The notes under the pieces: generated by a model
What the model was told of the DNA's origin: nothing
Seen by the model: the letters and a program-made list of their open reading frames with translations, nothing else
The model's database searches: none
Translations under genes and position numbers: made by a program
In this document: piece after piece, positions 9,298 through 18,500 of the stretch
How positions within the stretch are numbered: position 1 is the stretch's first letter
How the letters are laid out: every line of letters starts with the position of its first letter
From: Parabacteroides timonensis
GTDB lineage: Bacteria; Bacteroidota; Bacteroidia; Bacteroidales; Tannerellaceae
Reading direction: 5' to 3'
DNA length: 64,000 nucleotides
Assembly (NCBI RefSeq): GCF_900128505.1
Contig: NZ_LT669940.1
Span: forward strand, 1,088,883 to 1,152,882

Positions 9298-10380
9298 CTA
9301 TTCGTGAAAATGATATCCTCCGCCATTTATCTTTTCAACATTCAATGAGGCTGAAACCTTTACGATTTCCAGTACTTCATCGATGGATTCACAGAGGTCG
9401 AGTTTACCGGAAAGTTTCCGGCCGGCTATATTCTTATCATACCAAACAGGCACTCCATAATAGCGGGATAGATTGTCCAAAACCTTTGAAACGGTTTCGA
9501 GTTCTAAAAGCATGACATTATCTTTCCAGCAGATATATTTTGTTACATCCACTTTCTCTTTTTTCATTATACCATCTTTCCAGTTAACCATCTGGGAAGG
9601 ATTTAAAATCAGTTTCTCTTTTGCAGATGAGTTTACCTCCACACGTCCGTTTACCAATACGACTGAAATATCATCTGCTTCATAGGCTGTTACATTAAAA
9701 ATAGTCCCCAGCACCTTTACATCCAACCCTTTTGTTTTCACTATAAAAGGTACTTTCGGATTATGCGCCACTTCCAGAAACACTTCTCCTTCTACGGCTA
9801 TTTCCCGTTTGTCATCACTGAAAACCGATGGATAAATGACATGACTGGCTGCATTTACATACATTTTTGTTCCGTCCGATAGCGTTATGTGGGTGCGTTT
9901 TCCTTTGGGAACAATTATATGGTTCAGATTATTTGCTCCGGTTGCCTGGTCTTCTGCAACTTCCGGGGATTGGTTATTTACGGTTACGCCACCTTTCTTA
10001 TCATAATTGACATAGGCTTCGTTCTCTAACGTAACTTGTTGATTCTTGGAAAGAACCAGGTATATCTGATTTAAACTATCGATAGGTGCGACTTTTTCCA
10101 GTTCAGTAAGAAAAGAGGGCTCTTCCTGTGGTTGGTTATTATAAGGAATAGAAATAAGGAAAAGAATGGCTATCGATGCAGCAACAGATAATCCGGCAAG
10201 AACATATCGAAGGGTTTTCTTTTTATCCTTTCCTATGGACCCGGCAGATGACAATTCTTTCACGTTTGCCCACGTTTCCTCTATTTCCATATCGGGAACC
10301 TGTTCGTGTTTCTTGACTAGTGAAATGAACTGCTTCATCTCGTTGTCGAACTCTGTCTTTGGTATTTTGTTTTTAGCCAT
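9298..10380 (-). CDS. FecR-family anti-sigma factor (PUL1)
   Basis: About 360 residues from ATG 10380; an upstream GTG at 10452 would add 24 residues with no family support. A short cytoplasmic part (MAKNKIPKTEFDNEMKQF) is followed by one membrane segment (about 59-79) and the periplasmic FecR domain, with VPKGKRTHITLSDGTKMYVNAAS, VEGEVFLEVAHNPKVPFIVKTKGLDVKVLGTIFNV and a C-terminal DUF4974-like part (KVLDNLSRYYGVPVWYD). These proteins hold the partner ECF sigma factor inactive until the STN domain of SusC signals substrate. It lies between its sigma gene (125 bases upstream) and susC (about 150 bases downstream). Confidence 0.94.
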   Translation of the reverse strand: MAKNKIPKTEFDNEMKQFISLVKKHEQVPDMEIEETWANVKELSSAGSIGKDKKKTLRYVLAGLSVAASIAILFLISIPYNNQPQEEPSFLTELEKVAPIDSLNQIYLVLSKNQQVTLENEAYVNYDKKGGVTVNNQSPEVAEDQATGANNLNHIIVPKGKRTHITLSDGTKMYVNAASHVIYPSVFSDDKREIAVEGEVFLEVAHNPKVPFIVKTKGLDVKVLGTIFNVTAYEADDISVVLVNGRVEVNSSAKEKLILNPSQMVNWKDGIMKKEKVDVTKYICWKDNVMLLELETVSKVLDNLSRYYGVPVWYDKNIAGRKLSGKLDLCESIDEVLEIVKVSASLNVEKINGGGYHFHE

Positions 10381-10505
10381 AGAAGCAGTGCTTTTTATAT
10401 TAATTACAATTTGCCTGCTCCGATGGTACTCAATCAAACTGCGATTTAACACTTAAGTAACTGTGTTTAACATTTATTGTTGAATAGCCGTTAATATGGA
10501 GTGTG

Positions 10506-11069
10506 TTATTTATCATTCAAGGAAGGATCGGAGAGAAGTAAATCTCTTAATTTGGCAATCGATCTGAAAAGAAGATTTTTGCTGGACTGATAATTGATAT
10601 TCAGCAGGTTGGCTATTTCATCATGAGTTAATTCCCTGATATAATAGAGGTACAGGATCTCCTGTTGTTTGGAAGACAGCTTTCTGAAGGCTGCACTTAT
10701 AAGTTCGTTCCGGGGTGACAGATCTTCTTCATCTAAAAATTGATCTGATCTGACGGTTAGGATCTCATCGGGGTAACAGACCAGTTTGCCGTTACGGATT
10801 TGTTCGGATTTCAATTCGTTATACAAGGCATACCGGAAAGCTTTCAGTAAATAACAACGTACGGAAGCTGTTTCTGATAAGCTTGAGTAGTTGCACATTA
10901 GTTTGACGAAGAAATTTTGCAGGCAATTCTTTACGAGATCGGTATCTTTCGAATATATCTTCCCGTAATTATATAATATGGGATAATATCTCCTGTATAA
11001 AACTTCAAAAGCTTTACGATCTCCTTTAAGACAAAGGTTCCATATTATTTCATCCGTTTTTTGATACAT
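10506..11069 (-). CDS. ECF-type RNA polymerase sigma-70 factor (PUL1 regulator)
   Basis: A 187-residue sigma factor with region 2 (AFEVLYRRYYPILYNYGKIY, then CLQNFFVKLMC) and region 4 (FRKLSSKQQEILYLYYIRELTHDEIANLLNIN). It has no region 1 or 3, as expected of ECF sigmas. It is followed on the same strand by the FecR anti-sigma gene, and the set then drives susC/susD. Two TAnnTTTG-type elements lie upstream on the same strand, at 11110-11117 and 11176-11183. The DNA target may be the GTATTAAC-N16-TATGA motif seen before susC (see 9251-9286). Confidence 0.93.
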   Translation of the reverse strand: MYQKTDEIIWNLCLKGDRKAFEVLYRRYYPILYNYGKIYSKDTDLVKNCLQNFFVKLMCNYSSLSETASVRCYLLKAFRYALYNELKSEQIRNGKLVCYPDEILTVRSDQFLDEEDLSPRNELISAAFRKLSSKQQEILYLYYIRELTHDEIANLLNINYQSSKNLLFRSIAKLRDLLLSDPSLNDK

Positions 11070-11109
11070 TCTCCTGGGTTATTTCAATTACACTCGCTGT
11101 AAAATGCCG

Positions 11110-11117
11110 CAAATATA
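11110..11117 (-). promoter_or_regulatory. Candidate -7 promoter element of the PUL1 sigma gene
   Basis: TATATTTG on the minus strand matches TAnnTTTG exactly and lies 40 bases before the sigma-factor start codon. A second match, TACATTTG, is at 11176-11183. Neither has a clear TTTG at -33, so which one is used is unknown. Confidence 0.4.
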
Positions 11118-11274
11118 GCTATTACTCCTTTTCCTGGATATTACATTTCGATTAACTATTAACTACGAAATACTACAAATGTAATCATATATTTGATATA
11201 TTTTCTTTCATGTTTATATATTATAAAGTCACTGTATATCACTTTACAATGACGACATTATTAATATTTTGAAT

Positions 11275-11452
11275 ACAAAAAGAAGCGGGTCACTGTCTAC
11301 ACTTCGTTAGGTATCGCCAGAAACCCATAGCACACGTAGACAAGCAACCCGCTAGATATAGCAAGGACTTGTACCTTGTGTGCTGTCAAAACTGGCGATT
11401 TTAACGAAAGTAAGGCACTTCCTAATTTTCTAAAATGTATTTGTTCTATCGA
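11275..11452 (-). ncRNA. Candidate structured small RNA (possibly 6S-like)
   Basis: On the minus strand a near-consensus promoter (TTTG, 21 bases, TATTTTTG at about 11458-11465) should start an RNA near 11450. It contains a long imperfect hairpin: the arms at 11392-11407 and 11304-11320 give ATCGCCAG plus CGTTA pairing, then a bubble, then AGCACAC/GTGTGCT (11329-11335 with 11378-11384), then ACAAG/CTTGT near the loop. A second, crossing helix pairs 11347-11353 and 11336-11341 with 11284-11290 and 11295-11300 (ACCCGCT/AGCGGGT and GTAGAC/GTCTAC). It is followed by TCTTTTT, like a terminator. No open reading frame fits. A closing stem, central bubble and apical stem of about 104 nt resemble 6S RNA of Bacteroidetes (6S-Flavo), but a regulated leader of the sigma gene is also possible. 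Confidence 0.5.
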
Positions 11453-11549
11453 ACATTACAAAAATAGGCATATTTCTTCACTTTAGACAAAATATAGACA
11501 TTAATATTATATCATGAAAGACAAGGAAGATAAGATAATCATAAAAAAT

Positions 11550-11583
11550 ACCCAGGAATACGTTGAGTACCGTAAACCTGGGT
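11550..11583 (-). terminator. Terminator after the rRNA methyltransferase gene
   Basis: The inverted repeat ACCCAGG (11550-11556) / CCTGGGT (11577-11583) has inner TACG/CGTA pairs. In the minus direction it is followed by ATTTTTTAT, a typical intrinsic terminator 35 bases after the stop codon. Confidence 0.75.
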
Positions 11584-11617
11584 AATATATTTTGAATAGA
11601 AAAAATCAGTCTCTTTT

Positions 11618-12802
11618 TTATTCTACGTATAAGACCAATCCTTTCAGATATTCTCCTTCCGGATGGTAGATATTGACCGGATGATCGGCCGGCTGCGTCA
11701 ATTGGTGTAGGATACGTACGCTACGTCCTGATTGTGCGGCAGCACTGAACACTGCCAGGCGGAAATTCTCTTTGCTGACCACCTGTGAACAAGAGAAGGT
11801 AAACAGGATACCTCCCGGTTTGATCTTTTCAAATGCGATCGCATTCAGTTTGCGATATCCTTGCAAAGCGTTGCGCAATACATTCTTATGTTTGGCAAAA
11901 GCAGGAGGATCGAGAATGATGAGGTCGTAATTGCTTCCCATCTTTTCCAGAAATTTGAAGGCGTCTTCGGCAAATGCTTTATGACGCGGATCGTTGGGGA
12001 AATTCAATTCCACATTTTTATTCGTCAGCGAAATCGCTTTGGCTGAACTATCAACCGAGTGAACCACTTCGGCACCGCCACGCATGGCATAGAAAGAAAA
12101 ACCACCCGTATAGCAAAACATATTCAATACCGAATGACCTTTTGCATACTTTTCCAGTAACGAACGATTCTCACGCTGGTCTACAAAGAAACCTGTCTTT
12201 TGTCCTTTCTGCCAGTCTACGCAGAATTTCAAACCGTTCTCTGTGGCAATATCTTCTACCTCTCCGCCATATAAATAGCCATCTTCACTTCCGAGATTGG
12301 CTTTGTAGGGAAGAGTTGCTTCCGATTTGTAATAGATATTTTGTAAATTTTCTCCCAGCACAGTTTTTAATGCTTCGGCAATATCATGACGAGCATAATG
12401 CATACCCACCGAATGAGCCTGCATAACGGCTGTGTGAGCATAAATGTCGATGACCAGTCCGGGGAGGTTGTCTCCTTCACCATGAATCAGACGATAGGTA
12501 TCATTGTTTTCCACTTCTGCCAGTTCCAGTTCTTTACGGAGCGTGTAGGCAACACGAATACGTTCTTCCCAAAAATTCGCGTCGATCGAGATCTGCTTAA
12601 ATGATAAAACACGCACGGCAATACTGCCGATCTGATAGTGGCCGATAGCCAGGAAGCGCTGATTTGTTCCATACACTTCTACCAGGTCACCCTCTTCCGG
12701 ATTACCTTCAATGCTTTGGATAGCTCCGGAGAATACCCACGGATGAAAGCGAAGCAACGACTCTTCCTTTTTCGGTTTGAGAAAAACTTTACAGTAACTC
12801 AT
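11618..12802 (-). CDS. rlmI: Class I SAM-dependent rRNA (cytosine-C5) methyltransferase, RlmI-like
   Basis: A 394-residue protein with an N-terminal PUA RNA-binding domain (VFLKPKKEESLLRFHPWVFSGAI), a central linker domain (GEGDNLPGLVIDIY), and a C-terminal Rossmann methyltransferase: VLNMFCYTGGFSFYAMRGGA for SAM binding, LIILDPPAF for the catalytic loop, and FTFSCS with the family Cys. RlmI methylates C1962 of 23S rRNA in Escherichia coli; the same target is inferred here. The exonuclease gene upstream ends immediately before this gene (the ATG is at 12802 and the neighbouring stop at 12803), so translation is likely coupled. The gene symbol is by family resemblance. Confidence 0.87.
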   Translation of the reverse strand: MSYCKVFLKPKKEESLLRFHPWVFSGAIQSIEGNPEEGDLVEVYGTNQRFLAIGHYQIGSIAVRVLSFKQISIDANFWEERIRVAYTLRKELELAEVENNDTYRLIHGEGDNLPGLVIDIYAHTAVMQAHSVGMHYARHDIAEALKTVLGENLQNIYYKSEATLPYKANLGSEDGYLYGGEVEDIATENGLKFCVDWQKGQKTGFFVDQRENRSLLEKYAKGHSVLNMFCYTGGFSFYAMRGGAEVVHSVDSSAKAISLTNKNVELNFPNDPRHKAFAEDAFKFLEKMGSNYDLIILDPPAFAKHKNVLRNALQGYRKLNAIAFEKIKPGGILFTFSCSQVVSKENFRLAVFSAAAQSGRSVRILHQLTQPADHPVNIYHPEGEYLKGLVLYVE

Positions 12803-13387
12803 TTATTTATCTTGATTCAATTGGTTGTATATTTTCAGGCAGGCCCAGGCGTCGAGGGCTGCATATTTCTTTTGTTGTTCGGTCAGTACATCGGCTTCCC
12901 AGTTGCTCAGGCGCTGTCCTTTCGATATTTTTTTATCAAAAAGGATGGCATATATTTTTTGCAAGCTGGCATCTTCAATTCCGAATTGGCCGACATAATT
13001 CTGCAAATCGAGGAAGTTGGCCGGTTTGATGTCAGTCCGTTTCCGTATGGCACCAAAATCGTCACGCAGGGAAAGCCCGATTTTCAGTATTTTGTCATTC
13101 ACAAGAAAATCTTCCAGCGACTGCGGAATACCGATCCGGTTCAGCCGGAAAAGGAAGCAGGCCTCATCTGTAGAGATCTGCATCAATGAAATTTTATAGC
13201 GTGTCCCTTTTTTAAAACTGGGACGTGTTTCCGTATCGAAACCTACCGCTTCGAATCCGGATAAATAGCTGACAGCCTTATCCGTGTCTTTCTCTGTGTC
13301 GATCACGATAATCCGTCCTAAAAATTCTTCTATTTCAAGAAGAGATATTTCTTCTTTTGTTATTGTGTGTGTATATTGTGTCATCAT
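12803..13387 (-). CDS. 3'-5' exonuclease of the DEDD (RNase D/WRN-like) family
   Basis: A 194-residue single-domain exonuclease. The first acidic motif is FDTETRP (Asp51, Glu53), followed by ISLMQIS, then KIGLSLRDDF with the second Asp, and a C-terminal YAALDAWACLKIY motif carrying the Tyr and Asp of the DEDDy class. It lacks the HRDC domain of RNase D, which matches the short standalone forms common in Bacteroidetes. The start codon overlaps the stop of the DUF5063 gene by four bases (ATGA), and its own stop abuts the next ATG, so the three genes form a tight operon. The substrate (RNA or DNA) is not shown by the sequence. Confidence 0.88.
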   Translation of the reverse strand: MMTQYTHTITKEEISLLEIEEFLGRIIVIDTEKDTDKAVSYLSGFEAVGFDTETRPSFKKGTRYKISLMQISTDEACFLFRLNRIGIPQSLEDFLVNDKILKIGLSLRDDFGAIRKRTDIKPANFLDLQNYVGQFGIEDASLQKIYAILFDKKISKGQRLSNWEADVLTEQQKKYAALDAWACLKIYNQLNQDK

Positions 13388-13926
13388 TCCTCGTTCGTTT
13401 CAAAAATTTCATCATCACTGTAACGGGCAGCGTGGAGTGCCTTCAATGCGTTAAGGAGTTGCTGTCCCCAGAACTCCTGGAAGTTAGTACGGCATAAGGC
13501 AATAGACTGAAGCATGACTTCTTCGTTTCCTTGACGGAAAAGTGAAACGAAATTTCCGGTATCCTGATAGACATCGGCGATATTTTCGGAGATAAAAGCG
13601 GCGATAGGCGTATCACTGTACTGCATGTCCGGATGAAAGGTTTCCAGATAAGAATCCTTTTCTCCCAGCAATCCTGCAATCCGGGTACGGACAGACTCGT
13701 ACATGTCTTCCGTAACGGTCAGTTCCGGTTCATCATCTTCGTCCGGCTCGACATCCGGCAAAAGTGTTGCTTTCAGATAAAGTAACGGCAATAGTTTGAC
13801 AGCTTTGTCCACAAAGTCGAAAAGGCCTTTTTCTCCGGCTGTTTCAACAAATGTACAAAACTCCAATGCTACAGTTACAAACTCCAGCGTATTACGTTCG
13901 TATATGGGGTTGTTTTCCTTTTCCAT
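13384..13926 (-). CDS. DUF5063 domain-containing protein
   Basis: About 180 residues from ATG 13926; the frame is open further upstream, but the MEKENNPIYERN start follows a promoter-like element and fits the family. The protein is acidic and mostly helical (FVTVALEFCTFVETA, LPLLYLKATLLPDVEPDEDDEPELTVTEDMYESVR, then FREFWGQQLLNAL-like helices at the end). It has no signal peptide or membrane segment, so it is cytoplasmic. The family has no established role. Its position as first gene of an operon with an exonuclease and an rRNA methyltransferase is compatible with an RNA-related function, but this is only context. Confidence 0.75.
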   Translation of the reverse strand: MEKENNPIYERNTLEFVTVALEFCTFVETAGEKGLFDFVDKAVKLLPLLYLKATLLPDVEPDEDDEPELTVTEDMYESVRTRIAGLLGEKDSYLETFHPDMQYSDTPIAAFISENIADVYQDTGNFVSLFRQGNEEVMLQSIALCRTNFQEFWGQQLLNALKALHAARYSDDEIFETNEE

Positions 13927-13962
13927 GTTACTTCTTATGGTGTACCTAAGATTTCTAACCTG

Positions 13963-13970
13963 CAAAAGTA
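13963..13970 (-). promoter_or_regulatory. Candidate -7 element of the DUF5063-exonuclease-methyltransferase operon
   Basis: TACTTTTG on the minus strand matches TAnnTTTG and lies 37 bases before the ATG at 13926. No clear -33 TTTG is seen. Confidence 0.5.
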
Positions 13971-14122
13971 ACAAATATATTGCGATAATTAGAATTATTA
14001 ATTCTTAATTAAGGTCTTTCTCCTTACATTGTGAAAGTTTAAAACGTATCGTCAACTAATCTTATTATTGAGTATTGTCAAAAAAATAACGGATAACCGG
14101 AATAATTCAAGGCTTTCTATTG

Positions 14123-14130
14123 TATATTTG
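14123..14130 (+). promoter_or_regulatory. Candidate -7 element before the unknown gene at 14182
   Basis: TATATTTG matches TAnnTTTG and would start an RNA about 45 bases before the ATG. The rest of the 13927-14181 gap shows only AT-rich DNA and the divergent promoter at 13963-13970. Confidence 0.45.
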
Positions 14131-14181
14131 TAACGAATGAAATCAGCGGCTGATAATTATGAACCGTACATTTAACTAATT

Positions 14182-14901
14182 ATGGAATATCCTCAATCTT
14201 ATTCGTTAGGAAATGGTAGCTTGTGGCAGAATGTGAAATCGAAATGGAATAACATGCCTGTACCGATATCCTGCAGCTTGTATTTGTTGAAAGAAAACCG
14301 TTTTTATATTGATATTAGTGTTAATGAGCTAATTGATGTTGTGTTTACTATGTTTCCGGCTTATGGCTATTTTTCAAAAAAAGGTAAGTTGTATTATCTG
14401 AAAGACATTTCAAGTGGAGCAGAGCTTGTGTTAGAAGAAATAAAACATTCGAATTTGTTAGTGAAGAAGGGGTTTTGCTTTATGGAAAATGAGCTTTTTC
14501 ATAAAGATGAATATATTTACGATTCGGATGAAGGTGCCCTAAATTTTGATGAAGATGTAGTGAAGAGTAAAAATAGAGAAATTGATTTTAAAGAAAATAA
14601 AAAGCCGGAACCTGTACCTTTACAATTGGGTATGTATAGGAATGGAGATATTTCATTATTTTTAGAAGTCGGTTTTCATTATAAGATTCTTTTTTCTAGT
14701 GAGAGTCCTTTATGTTTGCTTTCAGAAGGAAAATGGGAAAAAGAGGGAAATGTGCTGAAGTTATATACGCCTTCATTGGATTATACGTTTTTAGCCTTGA
14801 TCAGTAGTTCTGGAAAATTGAAAATGATTCGTTTCCCCAATTGTGGTTATCCTGACTGGGTATATGAATTAGCAATAGAATATCCTTTTATTATGAGGTA
14901 A
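14182..14901 (+). CDS. Unknown protein (239 residues)
   Basis: I do not recognise this protein. It has no signal peptide and no membrane segment, so it is probably cytoplasmic. It is rich in aromatic residues, Lys and Glu (YLLKENRFYIDISVNELIDV, FENKKPEPVPLQLGMYRNGD-like segments). The second half (LGMYRNGDISLFLEVG, LLSEGKWEKEGNVLKLY) looks like a small beta-rich fold, of the kind that scores a value against a threshold (DI-SLFLEVGFHYKIL). The DNA is visibly more AT-rich than the neighbouring operons, as is the truncated gene that follows, which may mean recent acquisition. A TAnnTTTG element lies upstream, so it is probably expressed. Confidence 0.6.
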   Translation: MEYPQSYSLGNGSLWQNVKSKWNNMPVPISCSLYLLKENRFYIDISVNELIDVVFTMFPAYGYFSKKGKLYYLKDISSGAELVLEEIKHSNLLVKKGFCFMENELFHKDEYIYDSDEGALNFDEDVVKSKNREIDFKENKKPEPVPLQLGMYRNGDISLFLEVGFHYKILFSSESPLCLLSEGKWEKEGNVLKLYTPSLDYTFLALISSSGKLKMIRFPNCGYPDWVYELAIEYPFIMR

Positions 14902-15043
14902 AAAAGAGGTATCTGGTAATCTCTGATTTTAAATGTTTGATCTATTGAAAAATAAAAGATGTGGATGTTGTTTTAATGTTTATCTTTATGTAGTTTTACG
15001 ATTGAAAGAAATTCCGGATTAAACACCTTAAAAAGATCAGCTT

Positions 15044-15466
15044 ATGAAAACCCATATTTTTGTTTATTGCCTAATTCCATTGATGTCGCTGTTATCCTGT
15101 ACGAAGGAAAAGGGAACTATTTATACGGTTGATTTCTCTTCCCGAGACTTTCCTCAAAAGAGCGTTGATCTGGATGAATATGTCGATTCTTGGAGAAAAG
15201 TGATTCTGGAAACTGATTCGCTTTGTCTGGTTGATAAGTCTGCTAATTTTTATCCATGCAAAGAATATATTATTGTCTATTCGCCCAATAAAATTATGAT
15301 GTTTGATTATGATGGTAAGTTTATAAAGAGTGTTGCTCAGGGAGGTAACGGTCCGGGTGAAATTAACTATTTATCAGATTGTGTGGTTGATAAAGAAAAC
15401 CAAATCTTATATTATCTTGAAATATTTGATACAGAGAATATACACTCTATATCATTAAAAAAATGA
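15044..15466 (+). pseudogene. Truncated 6-bladed beta-propeller lipoprotein
   Basis: A 140-residue frame starts with a lipoprotein signal (LIPLMSLLSC, Cys19) and then YTVDFSSRDFPQKSVDLDEYVDSWRKVILETDSL. It continues with the blade motifs IIVYSPNKIMMFDYDGKFIKSVAQGGNGPGEI and YLSDCVVDKENQILYYLEIFDTENIHSISLKK. This is the N-terminal third of the 6-bladed propeller lipoproteins common in Bacteroidales, which are usually about 370-400 residues. The frame ends after roughly one and a half blades, and only 58 bases separate it from the next gene, so the rest is deleted rather than frameshifted. It could still be expressed as a small lipoprotein, but it cannot form a closed propeller. Confidence 0.65.
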
Positions 15467-15524
15467 TTAATATGTAACTGTGTGGGTAGGGATTGTCTGA
15501 TTGTAAACAAAAAACGAAGGCTTT

Positions 15525-18500
15525 ATGAAAAAGAATAGATTATTCCGTGTTTTTCTGCTATGTCTTTTAGTATTGTATACTGTTTCTTTCCGGACTGTAG
15601 CCCAGTCTTATGAGCAGATGTGGGAACAGGTAGAGATGATGGAACAGAAACAACTGCCGAAATCAGCTGTTGGAGAAGTTCAGAAAATCTATGATCGTGC
15701 CAGCCGGGAAAAGAATGTCCCTCAATTGATGAAAGCCTGGTTGACGAAAGCCTCTTTACATATCGATGTAACGCCGGACAGTCTACCCGGCGAGTTAGAC
15801 CGGTTGAAAAAATGGGCTATCGAAGAAACGGATCCGGTACATCAAGCCGTACTGAATAATCTGTTGGGGTATTATATATTGGACACAGGAAAAAGAGATG
15901 AAGCGGCAATCGACAGTGCTATTTCTTATTTTCGTCTTTCTCTCCAAAATCCGGAGATACTGGCTACGCAACCGGCCGGGAGCTATCGTCCTATGACGGT
16001 AAGTGCGAAACTGAGTGAAACATATTATAACGATAACATGTTTCAATTGCTTGCCAGTCAGGCTATCACACGGTTGAAAGGATATTGGATCGTTGATCCG
16101 GCGTTGAGGACAAAAATAGAAACAGAAGTTCTTGCCATCCATGACCGTTTAATATCCTATTATAAGCAACAGGGAATGAGAGATGCCCTGTTGTTGTCGT
16201 TACTGGATAAGTTATATATGGAAGGGTATGATGTCGGTCGGGGAGGAGTGGGTGAAAAGCTGAGATTGAAACAGGAGCGTGTTGTCGATTTGCTGAAACA
16301 GTGGACTGTCGAGTTTGCGGATTCTCCGGTTTGTGGTGAAGTGTATAACCAGTTGGCTGTACGCTATGATGCGATGGGTGATTATGTAGCCAAACTACAA
16401 GTGGCGCAAACAGGGTTAGAGAAATATCCCCAATCGCCTTCCTGTCGTGACTTAAAAGAGCAGGTTGCTGAGGTACTGACACCTCGTTTCAATGCTGATA
16501 TTCCTTTTGCCTATCCCGGAATGGATGTTGATTTTAAGATTCATTATCGGAATCTGTCGGGTTTTACTGTTGAACTCTACCGGATGGATTTGACGCCGAC
16601 AAGTAGTGTATTGGCAGGTGGAGAAATTCATTCTTCAGTTGTAAAAAAGTATGGCAGGTTAGTGGATAGCCGTCATTATCAGTTAGCCGAAACTCCTGAT
16701 TACAAGGAAACGGATACATTGGTACATTACAGGTTTCCGACGGAAGGTATTTATGTCGTTAAGTCTATCCCGGACGGTAATCCGGCATATACTGCTTACG
16801 GAAGAGCTTATGTTTCCACCCTCCAGGCGGTTTTATTGGATTTGCCCGATGGGAAACAGGAAATAACAGTCGTCGATAAACTGACCGGGCATCCGGTGGT
16901 TGGTACGGAAGTTGCTTATTATCGTGTGGATCAGGGAGGAGGTTTCCGGTTGATTGAAACACATCCGACCAATAATAAAGGGTGCGTGACACTGGTTCCT
17001 CCAAAAGAAGAGAACTGGTTGGGTATCAATGTGCGCAAACCGGAAGCCGATTATATGGAAATTACTTATGCGGAACGTTCTGTTCATAGATATAATGGAA
17101 ATACCAAGCCGGGAGAACAGAAAAAGATATCTCTTTTTACGGATCGTGCTCTTTATCGTCCCGGTCAGATAGTCTATGTGGCAGGATGGGTCTACGGACA
17201 ACAAGGAGACTCGACCTATGTGCTTCCGGCAACGGAAAGTGAAGTTATTCTGCGTGATGCGAACAGACAGGAAATAGGCAAACTGAATTTGACAACGGAC
17301 AGTCTAGGTTCATTTTCCGGAAACTTTGTATTACCGGAAACCGCTCGGCCTGGGGAGTTTGAACTGGCGGTGAAAGATGGAGACAGCCGTTATATTCGGG
17401 TGGATGAATATAAACGCCCCACTTTTGATGTAATTTTTCATCCGTATCGCTCCTCTTATCAAATGGGGGATACATTATTAGTAACGGGGGAGGTTAAAAC
17501 CTTTGCCGGTGTGCCGGTAGGAGAATGTGAGCTGAGCTACAAAACGGTTCGTTCACAAAATGAGTTTTGGCGTATTTCCGGTAGTGAGACGATATTGGAG
17601 ACCGGAAAACTTTTGACAAATGCTGATGGAAGTTTTGAATTACCTGTTTTTCTGCGTAAACCGGATGATTTCAATACGAATGATCCCGGACGTTATTATA
17701 CTTTTAACGTGACGGCCCAGGTGATTAATAAAGTCGGTGAAATGGAAAGTAATTCTCTCTCTTTGCCTGTAGGCTTACAATCGTTGGCTTTGCGTATCCG
17801 TGGATTACGTTCCAAAGTGGCACGGGAGAAGCGTGACTCCATGGAAATCCTTGCTACGAATCTGAGTGGCCAGCTTGTAAAAAGCCAGACGGTCTGTGTG
17901 GTTTATTCTTTGGATGAGGCTGGGAGAAAAAGAGATGAAGTTTGGCGAGATACCATTGAAACCCAGCGAATGTTTGTCCCCCACGAGCTATTGAAACTTC
18001 CTGCTGCTAATTACCGAATGGAAGTTGCTGCAATGGATGAACAGGGTAGATTGTGCTCGGCAAGTCAGGACTTTGTCCTCTTTTCACTGTCTGATCGTCG
18101 ACTTCCGATCGCTTCGCCGGAATGGTTTTATCAAGATGGGACAACATTCTATGGAGAACAACCTGTAAACTTGTATGTTGGAACCAGTGAGAAAGATGTC
18201 TGTCTGTTTTACGATGTATTTTGTGGAAAAAAACGTATCCATTCGGAAAGGATGACACTGTCTGATGAAATCCGTCCGTTTTCTTATGTGTATAAGCCTG
18301 AGTATGGTGATGGTATTACTGTTAATTTCGCTTTTATGCGTAAGGGTGTTTTTTATTCCAAGCAAGTAAAAATAACCCGGCCTTGTCCGAAGAAGGAACT
18401 CAAACTGCAATGGAAAACTTTTCGTGATAAGTTGCTGCCGGGAGGAGAGGAAACCTGGGAACTCCGGATAATGTCACCGGCCAAGAAAGCAGCGGATGCC

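Noticed and set aside
11275..11452. tmRNA or RNase P RNA in place of the structured RNA
   Set aside because: It is too short for either, has no tRNA-like end with CCA, and lacks the GAGGAAAGUCC-type core of RNase P.
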